DNA of 64,000 bases from Pyxicephalus adspersus (GCF_032062135.1 NC_092868.1:47436638-47500637); one strand, 5' to 3'. Positions 35,412 through 47,142 are shown, numbered from the stretch's first letter. Numbers and translations: made by a program. Notes: generated from the sequence alone by a model not told the origin.

Positions 35412-35741
35412 TAAGGGGTCTATTTAAAAAGCAGAGAATCTGACATTCACTGAAACTTTCCCTAGTGGATATCCATTTACTACCACCAATACAAATTGGG
35501 CCTGATTTTTTAAATCTGGAGAGGAGAGGCTGGGGAGGATACGCTTTCTTCAGTGAACCTGTGCAATCCAGCAAACCTGGTCCAGGATTGAAAACATTAG
35601 CTAACAAATAGCAAATGACTTTTAGGAAATCCATTCCAGGTTTGCTGACTTGGAGAGCTTTAATAAATCAGGCCCACTGACCTGGAAGATTCTCTTCCAG
35701 ATTCACAGTGCCAGATTCACTGTAATATAAATTGACCCCTA
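35412..35741. mobile_element. MITE with a second MITE nested inside
   Basis: The outer ends are TAAGGGGTCTATTTA and, at the right, TAAATTGACCCCTAA-like sequence. Just inside the ends 'AGAATCTGACATTCACTG' and 'CAGTGCCAGATTCACTGT' are inverted. An F2 MITE (35498-35675) lies between these halves, so the outer element is older. Confidence 0.6.
35498..35675. mobile_element. F2 MITE copy nested in the 35412 element
   Basis: It starts GGGCCTGATTTTTTAAA and ends GAGCTTTAATAAATCAGGCCC. The interior is rearranged relative to 27670, with part of the central spacer lost and the order of the CCAGGATTG piece preserved. Confidence 0.75.
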
Positions 35742-36166
35742 AAGTGAATTACATTTATCCACTCTTCTTTAGGACTTTGTTAGGAGAATTTTGGATTGTA
35801 AAAAACACAAAAGTATTCATGAATATTTTTTTAATAATATATTAATATGTAAAAATATATACTGCTATATTATATTATTATAAAACCTTTTACTGCAATA
35901 TTATTGCTTGCTTAATCAGTAGCTGGATATTTTTTTTTTTAATACAACACAATACAAAATGCAATACTACAAAATGTTGTAATAGTCTTAATCCTGAAAT
36001 CCTGACCATATATCCTTAACACATATATATCATTAAGTTTTCAAATATAGGTATATAAATTTATATATATTTATTATAAAATAATAATGTTTTACTACAA
36101 TTAAAATTTACAATTCAAAAATTTTTTTATTGTATTTGTCATAATATTTTTTGTATCCATATATTT

Positions 36167-36167
<1 letters not shown>

Positions 36168-36216
<49 letters not shown>
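36168..36216. repeat. (AT)n microsatellite
   Basis: About 24 uninterrupted AT units. Confidence 0.95.
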
Positions 36217-36219
<3 letters not shown>

Positions 36220-36339
36220 GGCAGCACACTATCTCCTTCCACATCCCAAAATCATGCAGTAAGGTTATTGGCTTCTCCCCAAAAATTGACCCTAGAATGT
36301 GATAATGAAATATGTAGATGGGGACAGCTAGTGACATGA

Positions 36340-36400
36340 CTATGGACTTGTACAGTGCTGCATAATATGTTGGCGCTATATAAATACTGTGTAATTATAT
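36340..36400 (-). repeat. F1 fragment, minus strand
   Basis: It reads 'GTACAGTGCTGCATAATATG' 'TTGGCGCTATATAAATACTG' 'TGTAATTATA', the reverse complement of the F1 head, and runs into an (AT)n tail. Confidence 0.75.
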
Positions 36401-36939
36401 ATATATATATATATATATTTACAACAATTACTATTAGAAATACAGAAAAAAGTGTGTGTGTATATTTTATCATTAGTATATATAATTACTATTAGTTATT
36501 TGTATTTTGAAAATGCGTATATATTTTTTATATAAAACGGCAACGTATTACACTATGCATTTTCTTTACTTTTTTTCTTTTTACTATATATGGCATAATG
36601 TGTCGGCCTTTTATATAAAATATATATATATTTTGTTACTATACTATACAAATACTTTATTGTATTAGTCACTATAAACAAGTAGTAAGAATACGCATTC
36701 CCTATTTCCGCTTACATAAAATAAACATTTCCTAAAAATGATATAAGCATCATCCAACAAAGTCTTGAAGAATGTAACATTCCACTTAATTGAACCTACA
36801 GCACCCCCTGGCAATGCTATGAGGATAGCCAATCTGGGCACAGAGCAGGAAGCAGAAATATTTCAGCATCTCATTTTACCATGGAGGGGGCTGTAGGCCA
36901 ATCTGACACCATTCAGACATTGCACCAGCAAAACCTCCT

Positions 36940-36973
36940 CTGGGCCCCCCTCCTCCTCCTCTTCCTCCTCCAG
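36940..36973 (+). promoter_or_regulatory. pyrimidine (CCT)n tract upstream of the ERRFI1 promoter
   Basis: A run of about 34 pyrimidine-rich bases made of CCTCC/TCTTCC units sits roughly 60 bp upstream of the CRE. Mirror-symmetric pyrimidine tracts at promoters can form non-B DNA and bind CNBP-, Sp- or MAZ-type factors. The reverse strand reads as a Glu-rich chance frame. It could equally be a neutral simple repeat. Confidence 0.4.
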
Positions 36974-37014
36974 CACAGCTTGCTGCTTTTGTTGCCCTTT
37001 TAAGAATCCTGAGC

Positions 37015-37065
37015 TGGGAGGGGTGTCCTCTGTGACGTCACTGCCCAACCCATTCATATAACTAT
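37015..37065 (+). promoter_or_regulatory. ERRFI1: ERRFI1 core promoter: GC-rich site, CRE and TATA box
   Basis: A perfect palindromic cAMP response element TGACGTCA lies at 37033-37040, and a TATAA box (CATATAAC) lies at 37057-37061. A G-rich GGGAGGGGTG, Sp/KLF-like, lies immediately upstream at about 37015-37024. The spacing to the proposed exon 1 start is normal for a TATA promoter. CREB/ATF control and a TATA box fit a rapidly induced gene, which ERRFI1 is in mammals. Factor binding is inferred from motif matches only. Confidence 0.65.
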
Positions 37066-37087
37066 CCTGCCTTAGAAGCCAGGAGGA

Positions 37088-37236
37088 AATACACACTGGC
37101 TGCTGGAGGTGCAGGCAGGCACTAGCAGGGAACAAGCAGCATAGCAGATCAGCCTGGAATACTCTGGATTCTACTGGGGAGCCCAAGGATGTGGAGCACA
37201 CAGCCTGCTGGCAGATGATCTGAGCACCCTGCACAG
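37088..37236 (+). other. ERRFI1: ERRFI1 non-coding exon 1 (5' UTR)
   Basis: The left edge is set about 30 bp downstream of a TATA box at 37057. The right edge is the donor GCACAG|GTAAAC at 37236/37237. The segment is GC-richer than its surroundings and has no long plus-strand frame. It holds two short upstream ORFs: ATG at 37189 (nine codons, stop 37216-37218) and ATG at 37215 (two codons, stop 37221-37223). Joining to the exon 2 acceptor at 52564 is inferred. A cDNA or a cap-site map would settle the true start. Confidence 0.62.
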
Positions 37237-37890
37237 GTAAACCAGTGGGCACTGCCAGCTGGAAGGGGGGCACCAACCATACAGTGCATTGTATACAGAC
37301 AGCTGATACCAAGTGTCATGTATAATGGATAGTAGGAACCTGCCTATGTATTCCTATCATGCTGCAGAATTCTGTGTTGTCTACAGATCAGGGACTTGGT
37401 ATCATGGTGCTTTATGTAATAAATGATATATATAACCAGGTGCAATAACACAAAATATTAACCCAAATTGTTACATTGTAACCCCAAGTCAATAACAGCT
37501 TATATTACAGTGTACTAGTCCTTAGATGCAGTGGCTGCATTAGTTTTATTTTTTGGTATAAATGTACCTGTTTATTTTTCACCCAAAATCCTGATTGCTG
37601 GTAACTTCTTGTGGAACTGCAATAACAATGTTATCAGCCCTGTGAGCTGCAGAATACCCCCCAGTATGGTATGGAGTGGGGTGTATGTTTGTAGTGCAAA
37701 TCAGGACAGCAACTTGGGGTGAAATAATTTATCCTCCAGGGATACAGTAATGGGAGTAAGAGTGGTCACCCTGGGACAGGACGTGTGTTACTGGTAGGAT
37801 CAACAGGGGAATAAGGGGTAAAAAATGGTAATGTGTGTGAATAATTGAATAATGCAGTCATTACATCTAAGGAACACTGCAATATATTAT

Positions 37891-37930
37891 ATGTGTGTGT
37901 GTGTATATATATATATTTATATATATATAA
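37891..37930. repeat. (TG)n(TA)n microsatellite in intron 1
   Basis: A short compound TG and TA run. Confidence 0.9.
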
Positions 37931-39559
37931 TCTTTTTTGAGTGCTTATGCTTTAAATTCGTCTAATGTCCCTAAAACTGTACTGAACAGGGATTTTAGTG
38001 CTACTGACCCTGTCAACCAGTACTCAGTGTCTAATACAGTGCAGTGCTCTACTGTACAGAGATCTCAGCAATGACATGTAATCCAGTAATAAAACAGCAT
38101 AGTAAAACATTGTATGATTTATATTGCTGAATATATAATATTATACTCCAGGGATCTCTGTAATATACAGTATAGTTGTCTATGTAACAATATAGTAACC
38201 TAAATATAATGCACAGCACAGGGATCTCAGTAATGTATAGAACAGTATGAGAAGTTATCAGAATTGCAATGCTTTGGTAAAATCCAGTAAATGGTTCTGG
38301 TGATCCATACTACTTTACAAGGTGCTTCCTAATAATGGATATCTACATTAGAAAATAATCTGTAGATATAAGTAATGTCCTGCAAATCTGTATTGTACTG
38401 TGCAGTGTGGGGTATTTTAATTTCTTCTGTGCATTGATATAAGATATAGAACAATCATTTACATTTGATCAGTGCACAGAAAAATAATCTATTACTTGTT
38501 GGATTTATATATTAAACGTACAGTAAAATGCTGTCAAAAGTCTAGAATTGGAATTTATAATTGCAGTGCTTGCTTGTAGTTGTAGCTGGATTTATTTCCT
38601 ATGTATTTGTCTGTATTATATACATGCTTGTAATATGTTATTGAAGTGTCAGCTTTGTGGCCCAGTATGAGTGTTATTATGTTGTGGGACTGGTCGGCAT
38701 TACTGTATAGTGTGTGTTCTCTGTCCCTTCAATCAGCTTCCTTGTGTGGCTCCTTGTTGCCCCTGCCTGGAGCCGGCTGGTAGGAGAAGGGGCATGGTGG
38801 TGGTTCCCTGGGCATTGGAGGGGGGTTAGCTCAGGTTGTTGTGTTTTTTTGGAACCTTCTGGTACTTAGATTTGGCTGTTAGAGAAATTGTATCAATTTT
38901 AGTGTTTATTGTTTAGGAAAAAAATATATATTGTTTTTTGTTTGTTTGTTTTTTTACCATGTGTACAAGTTAAACATAAAATATTTGGAAGAATTTGTTC
39001 TAAATATTTGACTAAAGAAGAATTAAGTCTGTGTAGGAATAACATTTCACCCCACAAATTTTTACTTTTTGGATACTTTGTTTTATTATAATTTTTAGCT
39101 ATTAAACTTGGCCATATATTGTTACTATTTTTTTTTTTTTGCATGATCAGGTATCAGTGATATTGATTGTTTATTTAGATTTTCTTTATTCAGTACTTGA
39201 TTATCAGATCACCAAAATTGTATTAAATTTCAATCAGATGTCGGCCACCACTGGCTATGTACTGCTTGATGCCAAACAAAGCCATGGAGTGGCCGGTAGC
39301 CCGCCACGGTCCCATGTGATCAATACGAACCGAAGTTCCTGATCAATAGTTCATGGATATTTCAATTAAAGTTTATAATAGATTCTTTACATTTTAATGT
39401 TTTGTATTGAATCGAAGATCTGTGTACGGTCAGCTTTGTCTTCTCCAGATGTCCTTCTTGTTCTCATGATAGAAGTGTTAGGAGCAGGTTTAGTAAAATA
39501 ACTTGATAAAAAAAAGTAACTCTATAATGTAATAACTCAAAAAAAAGTCACATTGCATT

Positions 39560-40310
39560 ACTAAATGTAAAGAATTCGGACTGGATGTGTCACTTTAAGG
39601 GGGTGTGTCCCTGGCTGAAGGTGCACCTGCAACACAGGTATGACAAGAATGGTTGCTAAGTGACTGTCAGGGGTGAAGAAAGGTGAGGTTGAACTTTTTT
39701 TTTTCTTTAAATTTACAGTCTGCTGCCGTGTTTGTGAGAGTAGATTTTCTAAAGCAATCTGCATTGTAAATACACCATGGACTATGGACCCGTCTAGTAT
39801 GGCTATATGCGGTGCTGCATACGGTTCCTCTTTTTGCTGTAAGAAGTTCACTTCTGCAAAGCCGGCTTTTGTATGTGAGCAGCTTGGATCAGTCCTAAAA
39901 AATGGGGACATTAAAGGGGAAGAGTACTGAGAGAACATGGAGGCTGCCATTGCTGATCTATTTCTGAAGCTACTAGTTGCCTGGCTGTCATGCTGATCCT
40001 TTGGCTTCAATACTGGACCCAGAACAAGTTTACAAATGAGAGAGAAATTGAAATTTCTGAACTGCATGCTGAAAAAGAAATAGTACGGCCATTTTTGGGG
40101 CTCAATTCTTCATCCAGAGCATCCTGTGACTGCAAATTTAAACCTGTGAAAAGACTTGTGACCCATGCAGTGCATTTTTTTAAGCTGGGTGGGAAACAAC
40201 GCCTGTATTGTGACCCAACTCTTCAATAACTGCTCAAAAAACAGTCCTAAAAAGTGCTGGGCGGTGCGCCCACCTAAAAAGGGCTAGAGAGAACACCACG
40301 TGCCACATCC
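39560..40310. repeat. intronic repeat-like block including an F7 copy
   Basis: The right part (40195-40305) contains 'CAACTCTTCAATAACTGCTC', 'AAAAAGTGCTGGGCGGTGCG', 'CCCACCTAAAAAGGGCTAGA' and 'GAGAACAC', which matches 48740-48850 and, in reverse, 47143-47215. The left part ('GAGGCTGCCATTGCTGATCT' and 'GCCTGGCTGTCATGCTGATC') resembles a known frog dispersed repeat. A 168-codon minus-strand frame across it is not a gene. Confidence 0.55.
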
Positions 40311-41221
40311 TAAACCTTTAGGTTGCACAGAATCATCTTGACTGAGGATCACTAGCTGCAGTGACTACACATAGCCAACACTTGGGTGACAACGCTGATT
40401 GCCATTCCCACAACACTGTGTTGGCGTAGTCACATTGTCATTCTGCAGGATCAACTGCAAATTACTAAGCATGCTGTGTGAGTGTCCTGTGACACGTTTA
40501 TTTTTCCTTTGCTCATGCAATCACTTTTTGGGTTTTTTTGTTGCTCCGTTTCTTTTCAGCATTTCCTTATTGGCAAAATGATTGTGACGTTTTTATGATT
40601 GTTTGTAAATGAGTCCGTCAGTATGGATTTGGCTTGGTAGGTCCCAATCATGGTGAAGGTTTTCCTTGCTGCTCTTCAGTTTGCACAATTAGCTGCAATG
40701 CGTTGTGTGCATGATTGGACTGGAACATAGGTGAGCCATAATGTGATTCACTGATCTTTATCTCCAAGGTGCACTATGGTGCCGGCCGTTGTAAATAGGT
40801 GTTGAAATCCCGCAGCATAAATGGGCTTCGGCCGAGTCACGTTGTTGCTGCTGTTTCTTAATTCGTTCAACAACAACGCAACGTGTCAAGGGCGGTGTTA
40901 CTACACCAAAACCTTTTACCCATTTCTACCGGGGAGATCAGATAACTAAATTGATTTCTTCCACTTGCTTTCCCTCTCTTTTTTTTTTTTTCTGCACTGC
41001 ATTATGTTTAGTGTTTAGGTTATTTTTACAGAATACAAAACGCCCAATAAGAATCTGTGCTGATGTTCAAAATAATGCACAATGCATTCTGATTGGTTGT
41101 TGTAGAGGCCTGGCGAATGATGAGGTTCTTGTCCTGTCCTTATCCAGACTTTGCAAAACAGGAAAAGGCTTTGCACCCTATGTATGTACTAAAGCACAAC
41201 CTTTAGTATCTTGCAACATTG

Positions 41222-41629
41222 TAAGGCTACGTACACACGTGCAATAATTATTGTTGGAAACAAACGAATAACAACCGATCGTACGATATTCGTTAACAAG
41301 TGAACAATGGCGAAGATGAACGAGGATTGTCGCCGGAAATGAATGACCGCCCGGCGGATCTGATTGGGCTGCGATCGTTCGCTATCTATTGTGTGTAAGG
41401 TCGTTCAGTGATGGTGGATGGTTCTGCAGGACACTTTCTCCTTTACACGTCACTTCCTGCATCGTTCAAACGTTGTATCTAGCGTGTGTACACTATTGGT
41501 GGATTATATTTGAACAATTGTATTGTTACAGCATGAATAGAATTGTGCACAATACGATCGTTCAGAATAATTGTTGATCGGTCATTAATCGTTTGTTTTC
41601 TAGTGATAATTATTGCACGTCACCTACCT
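41222..41629. mobile_element. F3-type MITE with near-perfect terminal inverted repeats
   Basis: The left end is GGCTACGTACACACGTGCAA followed by TAATTATTGTTGGAAA. The right end is TAGTGATAATTATTGCACGT, so ACGTGCAATAATTA is inverted at both ends. The interior is diverged and differs in length from 23261-23583, with several AACGATCGT-like motifs. Confidence 0.72.
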
Positions 41630-42114
41630 TTGTAGCAAGTGACTGCTCATTGCCTTACATTTGTAAACACAACCAGGAACTGTACAGGTAGCAGACTTTA
41701 CATGGCTGTATCATCTATGAGCCGGGGGCGAGCTGGGATTTGTGTGAGAGGTAATACATATTTGTAATTGTTGCTCCTAAACTACATATACACGTCAGAA
41801 TATTGCCGCCCGAGGGGGATTATAGTGCTTGTCACCGGTGGAAATCTAGCATTTATACAGCTGACCTTGTTCATCAATAGGCCAGGGAAAAATGATGAAC
41901 AACAGATTGGGAATGAGCACTGTATATTCCTATCATTACTATCAATACCATAGAGATATCCAACCTCTCCTTTCTCGACATGACCTCATCCCTAATACAC
42001 ACAGAAGAAGAAATTTTGTAGAATGCCACCAAACAATGGGACTTTTTAGGCAAGCCTTGACCAAATTTAGCTTAATTGTCTAATTGGCTAAATTTGGTAA
42101 AGGATAATAAAGTA

Positions 42115-42480
42115 AATAGGATAAGTTAATAAACAGGATCGATATAGCGTCAACATATTACACAGCGATGTACATTAAATAGGGGTTGCAAATGACAGAT
42201 ACAGACAGTGACACAGGAGGAGGAGAGGACCCTGGTCAGAAGAGCTTACAATCTAGTGGGTGGGGGAAGTAACACACTATAGGAGGAGAGATATGTAGTG
42301 GTGGAAAGAGTTTCAAAAGACAGAAGAAGACGGGTAGGCAAGTTTGAAAAGATGTTTTGAGCGCTCTTTTAAATGAGCAGAAAGTAGGAGCAAGTTGAAT
42401 TGGACGAGGATGACCATTCCAGAGAATCGGGGCAGCTCTAGAAAATTCTTGGAGCCGTGTGTGATGGGGTTATGAGCTCC
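42115..42480 (+). repeat. dispersed element F1 copy, longer version
   Basis: It contains 'AACAGGATCGATATAGCGTC', 'GAAGAGCTTACAATCTAGTG' and 'GTTTTGAGCGCTCTTTTAAA' 'TGAGCAGAAAGTAGGAG', and then 'CATTCCAGAGAATCGGGGCA' 'GCTCTAGAAAA'. This extends the family beyond the other copies. The 195-codon minus-strand frame at 42313-42900 is partly antisense to it. Confidence 0.75.
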
Positions 42481-43262
42481 TATGGGGAAGGGAGCAGCAA
42501 GGTGCCACTTGTTCCACCTTCCTTTGCCCCCCATAAAACAAAAAATTGTTTCCAGCGACGGTGATCTGATGTCTATTTGACATTGTATGCGGCTTTGCTT
42601 TTTACTTACGGCACAGTATGAGACTCTAGGTCCAATCAATGTAAATTTTATAGAGTTCTGCTTTAACTGTATAATCAGAGCCGTTGTGTTCTCCATATAC
42701 TGTATATAAACGCTACATCCCTGGGCAAGAGCCAAGTGTGCCTGCCTAGCACATATAGAATTTTTGATGTTCTGCCCCCCATCCCCTAATGGTTCACCTC
42801 TGACTTTACTATGGTATGTGTGTTGCTTTTTAGATGCGTGCAAATAGGTCACATAACTCATGACAGCAAAAACAAGTTTGCAGCAGGATGAATGCATCAT
42901 CAGAGCCTATTGTATGCTCGTTTGCATCCTTCACGTACATCAGGTTGGAATTGTCTAAATAACCCCTTGCTCATTCAGCTCTCCACTATTTCCTCCTGCT
43001 TAGTCATAAAAATACTACAGCGTGTTCTGGGCGTGGGGCGGCAGGACAACAGATGAGCTAAAAATATTCTTGTAAAAGCCAAAGTACAGTATGTTCCCCT
43101 TTCATTATAAAGAGTTGTGGTGTCGGGGAAGCAGAACTTCCACGTTGGCACCATGACCCTCATCCCAGCATCACCCCAATGCATAGCCTACTGGCCGGTC
43201 AGGTGTTGTCCTTCCTCCTTACATACCATGGTACTGTGAGCCCAGGCCACCATGATGACGAA

Positions 43263-43278
43263 CCCCCCCCCCCCCCCC
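43263..43278. repeat. C16 homopolymer
   Basis: Sixteen C in a row in intron 1. Confidence 0.95.
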
Positions 43279-43726
43279 GGATAAATCTGTGACAGTTTGG
43301 AGTATTAAAGAAAAAGCCGGGGTGCCAGCCTACCAGACAATAGACTAATTGCAATCTCTAAGCTCACTATACCCCTGGTGATCTTTTCAGAGGGTTGGAT
43401 GGATACATTTTTATTTTTAACTATATTACTTGCAAGAAAAAAATGTCCTAAACCCGATACCATAAACATACACCATGCACCTGCAGCATGTTTGGCAGTG
43501 CACCATATGTGTTCTCCAGGGCAGGTGCCTTGGCACTGACTGTACGTTCACATTCTAAGTGAATGATTCTGCAGTACGTGTGAATTGCACCCATTTGAAA
43601 CCAGTTTTGTATGGGGAGGGGGCCGTTTTGGGACCCATCTAATGCCCACTAACTACTTTCTTTTCCTCTGCACGCCATCTTTGACATGACTGATTTTCCC
43701 ATCCCATACTACCTATCACTATACAG

Positions 43727-43893
43727 CAGGGGTGTCAAACTCAAATACACAGTGGGCCAAAACTTGAAACAAATTTGCGGGCCAACCTTGAAATGTATTT
43801 AAAAAACTGGGGCTTATGAGTGGCCCCCCTCTTCATTGAAAAAAGGATGTTGCGGTCCAGATTTGGCCCGCAGGCCAAAGTTTGACACCCCTG
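43727..43893. mobile_element. hAT-type MITE ('caggggtgtcaaactc')
   Basis: It begins CAGGGGTGTCAAACT and ends AGTTTGACACCCCTG, a perfect 15-bp inverted repeat. Inside are 'GTGGGCCAAAACTTGAAA' and 'GATTTGGCCCGCAGGCCAAA'. The same short sequence is known to me as a widespread vertebrate hAT-related element. No clean 8-bp duplication is preserved. Confidence 0.85.
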
Positions 43894-44269
43894 CAATTAA
43901 GGAAAAAATGTAACCTGCAATTATTTATTGGTGGTCTTTTTTCTACCACCAGAATTCTAAATTCTTGAAACGTGAGACTGTAACAGTATCACCCAGATTG
44001 CCGGTACATACAATATGATAATATCAAGCTCATTCCCCTTTCCTAATATCAGTGTAGCCATTGCTGCCATCGACTTTTGAGCAATAATTTTAGATAATAT
44101 TACAGATAAATGTCACATTTCGGTGAATAAGTCCTAGCTTCATGTCTGGAGTTCCCAAACAAAATATTACATTGCAATAAACCATTTTCATTCCTTCACT
44201 GCAGTCAGTTTCATAATATAATAGGTGGGTGACAGTCAAAGGCCAAGGACATCGCGTTCCAAAAGAAAA

Positions 44270-44600
44270 TGTCATGCTTTGACTTTTTTTCCCTTCTCTA
44301 CAGTGCCAGCTGCCCCTGTTGGCCGATTCACAAAAATATGTTTTCATCCAAATCTTTCCTCTTGTCTGCAAACTGTTGATTGCTCTTTTGTTAGGCGTTG
44401 ATATAACGGCATCAATATTCTTCTGTATGGTGACATGTTTAATAATATTTCTGTTTCCCATAATGAAGTTCTCTAAAGAAACTTTTGCCATTCAAGCTGA
44501 GCACAGAATGAAGAATATATAAACAGATGTTAACCTTTAGTGGAAGCAGGATGCTAAAATAGCAGATAGATGAGACGTGATATGATAATCCTGACTTTAC
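44270..44600. promoter_or_regulatory. non-repetitive intron 1 block, possible regulatory element
   Basis: A stretch with no repeat similarity to any other part of the window and mixed base composition. The 133-codon minus-strand frame over it has no protein character that I recognise. Conservation is a guess until it is aligned to other frogs. Confidence 0.25.
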
Positions 44601-45604
44601 CTGTAAAAGTCAAGCTTGGCCATGCCCTCTTCCGTCTTTCTTATTGGTTAGTAAAATTGTCCATCTCATAAAGGGACCAATAGAATGGCTCAGATTTCAA
44701 TCTTTTCATGATTTTCAAGGTTTTTGGGCTATAAATAGTACATAAAGGGTTTTTCCTAAAAGAAATAAAAATATTTAAACAAGTCTTTTTGCAAATGATA
44801 ATGTTTTTTTTTTATTGGTGTTTTCATCTTCCATCCAGGCAGCAGAAAACTTACTTAGCCAGGATTTCTTCCCAAGCTGCTGCATTCATCTCCTTTTTTC
44901 TCACAATTATCCTAATGCAAATCGTCCCTCAGGGGGGCTGTAGGAACGACTGCAAAGTGATTAACAGATGGAGCTTCTGAATTTCACATACAGCAGAAAG
45001 TAACATAATAAAATATGTTTGTCCACTACATAAATCTCTGCTGAGTATTAAGCGACAAAACAGAACATTAGGTAGAATACAAACCATTGGGCCCTTTGAA
45101 GTTTGATTCATTACGGACTGTGGTTGCCCCCAGTAATACTCTGTTTTAATATTACAGGAAGTGGGGTCAGCAGCAAGTGTCCATTGTGTTAGATTGATGT
45201 GAATGCAATCTCTAAAATCTCATAGAACATGTTAATGTCATTACAATAGTTTTAAATCTGCAGCTTTTGTTTAAATAGGGGCCAATGGTCCTGCCATGTA
45301 GGTTCTAATCTACGCAACTTCTATCCCTCCCCAGTCCTTGTTCCGCTGCCTGAGAATCTGGATAGAGTTTGGCTTTAAAGTTTTGAGAAAAGCACCCCCC
45401 CCATCCAGATAAGCTATATGCATTGTATGATAGTAGATTTGGGTACACGCTTCTTACCTTTTCCTGCTACAAAGAAACTGTTTCACTTGGTCTTCCCTTT
45501 ATTGGTTGCAATTCACATACTGAATGCTAAATGGAAGCCCTGGCCTTTTTGTCATCACTTGAGCTGTTTCAGTGTTATAGAAGGAACTAGAGTCTAAGAT
45601 CTTA

Positions 45605-45842
45605 GATCTGCTTTTCCCAACATTGGGAACCCTTGAAATAATGTTCAGGTCTTAGGGAACCCCTGCTATAATCCTTATACCCACAGCTCACTGTATATTC
45701 TTATGGTAAATGATTTGACAGGCATAAAGTGTCCCTTACCCCCCCAAAACCCCTAGCAATGTTTGGAGGAACCCAATGGTTCCATGAAATCCAAAAATGT
45801 TATGGAGAATGGTTCCATGAAATCGTGGTTGAGAAACAGTGA
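45605..45842 (-). mobile_element. F4 hAT-type MITE copy, minus strand
   Basis: It contains 'GGGAACCCTTGAAATAATGT' 'TCAGGTCTTAGGGAACCCC' and ends GGTTGAGAAACAGTG, the reverse of the 24703 copy. The middle has decayed. Confidence 0.7.
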
Positions 45843-46369
45843 ATTACTACAAGAATGGAGCATGTTAAGTTAATTTTTACTTATATTGGTGAATGAGGCA
45901 AAACTGTATTCACTTTGATTATCACTTGCAAGGACTTTTACCACCCAAATCACTGGATGGTTGAAGTCAGCACAACTTCACCTCATTTACTGAACCGAAA
46001 CATAACTGGATTATAAAAGTCAACACACTGACTTTTGTATTTTATAAATTGCCCTGACTTCATTAGTAAATCCCCCTCAGTATCTCACCAATACAGAAAT
46101 AGCTTCTACAGGGGATGCCACTAATTTGACTTGCTTTGTGGATAAACTGTTTGGGGCGAATAGATTCTTATTAAAGATTTATTGGATACCTATAGATTGC
46201 TATATTGCATGGAAGCAACAGTTTACATGTATGGCAAGTTTCAGGCTGAAGGAATGGAAAAGTATTTCTATTTGGATTGTTCCATTACTTAAGTAGTAAC
46301 CAGTAGCATGCTGCAAGAATGGAGTATTTTATCCATTATATCTACCTCTGAATTGGCCTAATGTATGGT

Positions 46370-46680
46370 TAATCTGCGCTCCTGAATAGGTCCTCCCTGA
46401 GGTGTTTATGTTTTCTGGACTGTTCACTATGGAGAAGTGAATTTGCCGGTTGGAATTTACGGAGATTATTTCCTTCCACAATTGTCATTTCCTCTTTAAG
46501 GCTGTGAAATTGATGACGGCAGTAAATGAAGCTGTCAGGATGAGCCTGTGCTTCAGAAATGTGACTCTGCCTTAACAACTTGAGTCTTTCATTAATATTA
46601 TGCTGCCAACCCACTACAGGGTGATACCTTTTATAATTACAGGGATAAAAAAAAACTGTAAAAGTCACTCCCTTCTTCCT
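46370..46680. promoter_or_regulatory. non-repetitive intron 1 block, possible conserved element
   Basis: The segment 46490-46600 ('TGTGAAATTGATGACGGCAG', 'AATGAAGCTGTCAGGATGAG') is unique in the window and flanked by repeat-poor sequence. Regulatory function is only a guess. Confidence 0.25.
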
Positions 46681-46947
46681 GAATGATAAAAAGGCAGCCT
46701 AACCTCCAATCTGGAATAAAGTGCTGGCAAAGCAATTTTTGGCTGCTATGAAAGGTCCTCTCCAGAAGTGATATTTCAGTTTTGATATTGACCTAATGGT
46801 CAACCAGCTATCTCAGTTCCCAAATCCATGGTGGTGGCAGGGTGGGAAAGCAGGAGCACCAGCTGTTCTGGTGCCAAAACTGATAAGAAGCCAATGGATG
46901 GACCCACCATTAATTTTTAAAAGTAAAGAGATGTTGACTCTCTACAG

Positions 46948-47129
46948 CAGGCTTGCCCAACAGGTAGACTGTGATCTACTAGTCGATCGCAAAGGCAACG
47001 CGAGTAGATCACGGTGCCCTGCCTTTCAAAATTACTCTACTGCGCACAGGAGTTATTATTGTTGGTAGGTCATTTTGACTTGGTCATTTTAAAAGTAGCT
47101 TGCATGCCAAAAAAGTGTGGGTACCCCTG
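46948..47129. mobile_element. hAT-type MITE with near-perfect 8-bp target duplication
   Basis: It starts CAGGCTTGCCCAAC and ends GTGTGGGTACCCCTG, imperfect inverted ends. The flanks are CTCTACAG (46940-46947) and GTCTACAG (47130-47137), which match at 7 of 8 bases, as expected for an old hAT 8-bp duplication. Inside is a CpG-bearing 'GATCTACTAGTCGATCGCAA' 'AGGCAACGCGAGTAGATCA'. Confidence 0.85.
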
Positions 47130-47142
47130 GTCTACAGTGTTC

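Larger units (their letters stand above)
35742..36939. other. AT-rich DNA upstream of the ERRFI1 promoter
   Basis: Very AT-rich. It contains a perfect (AT)n run at 36168-36216, a minus-strand F1 fragment at 36340-36400, a second (AT) run at 36396-36418 and TA-rich pieces near 36620. No coding frame. Confidence 0.6.

Noticed and set aside
36863..37312. 149-codon minus-strand frame with an acidic run
   Set aside because: The Glu run is the antisense of the CCT tract, and the frame spans the ERRFI1 promoter and exon 1.
39561..40067. 168-codon minus-strand frame
   Set aside because: It lies over repeat-like intronic sequence, with a poly(Lys) stretch produced by a T-run. No domain recognised.
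42313..42900. 195-codon minus-strand frame
   Set aside because: Half of it is antisense to the F1 repeat and the rest has no protein character. It is the longest chance frame in the window.
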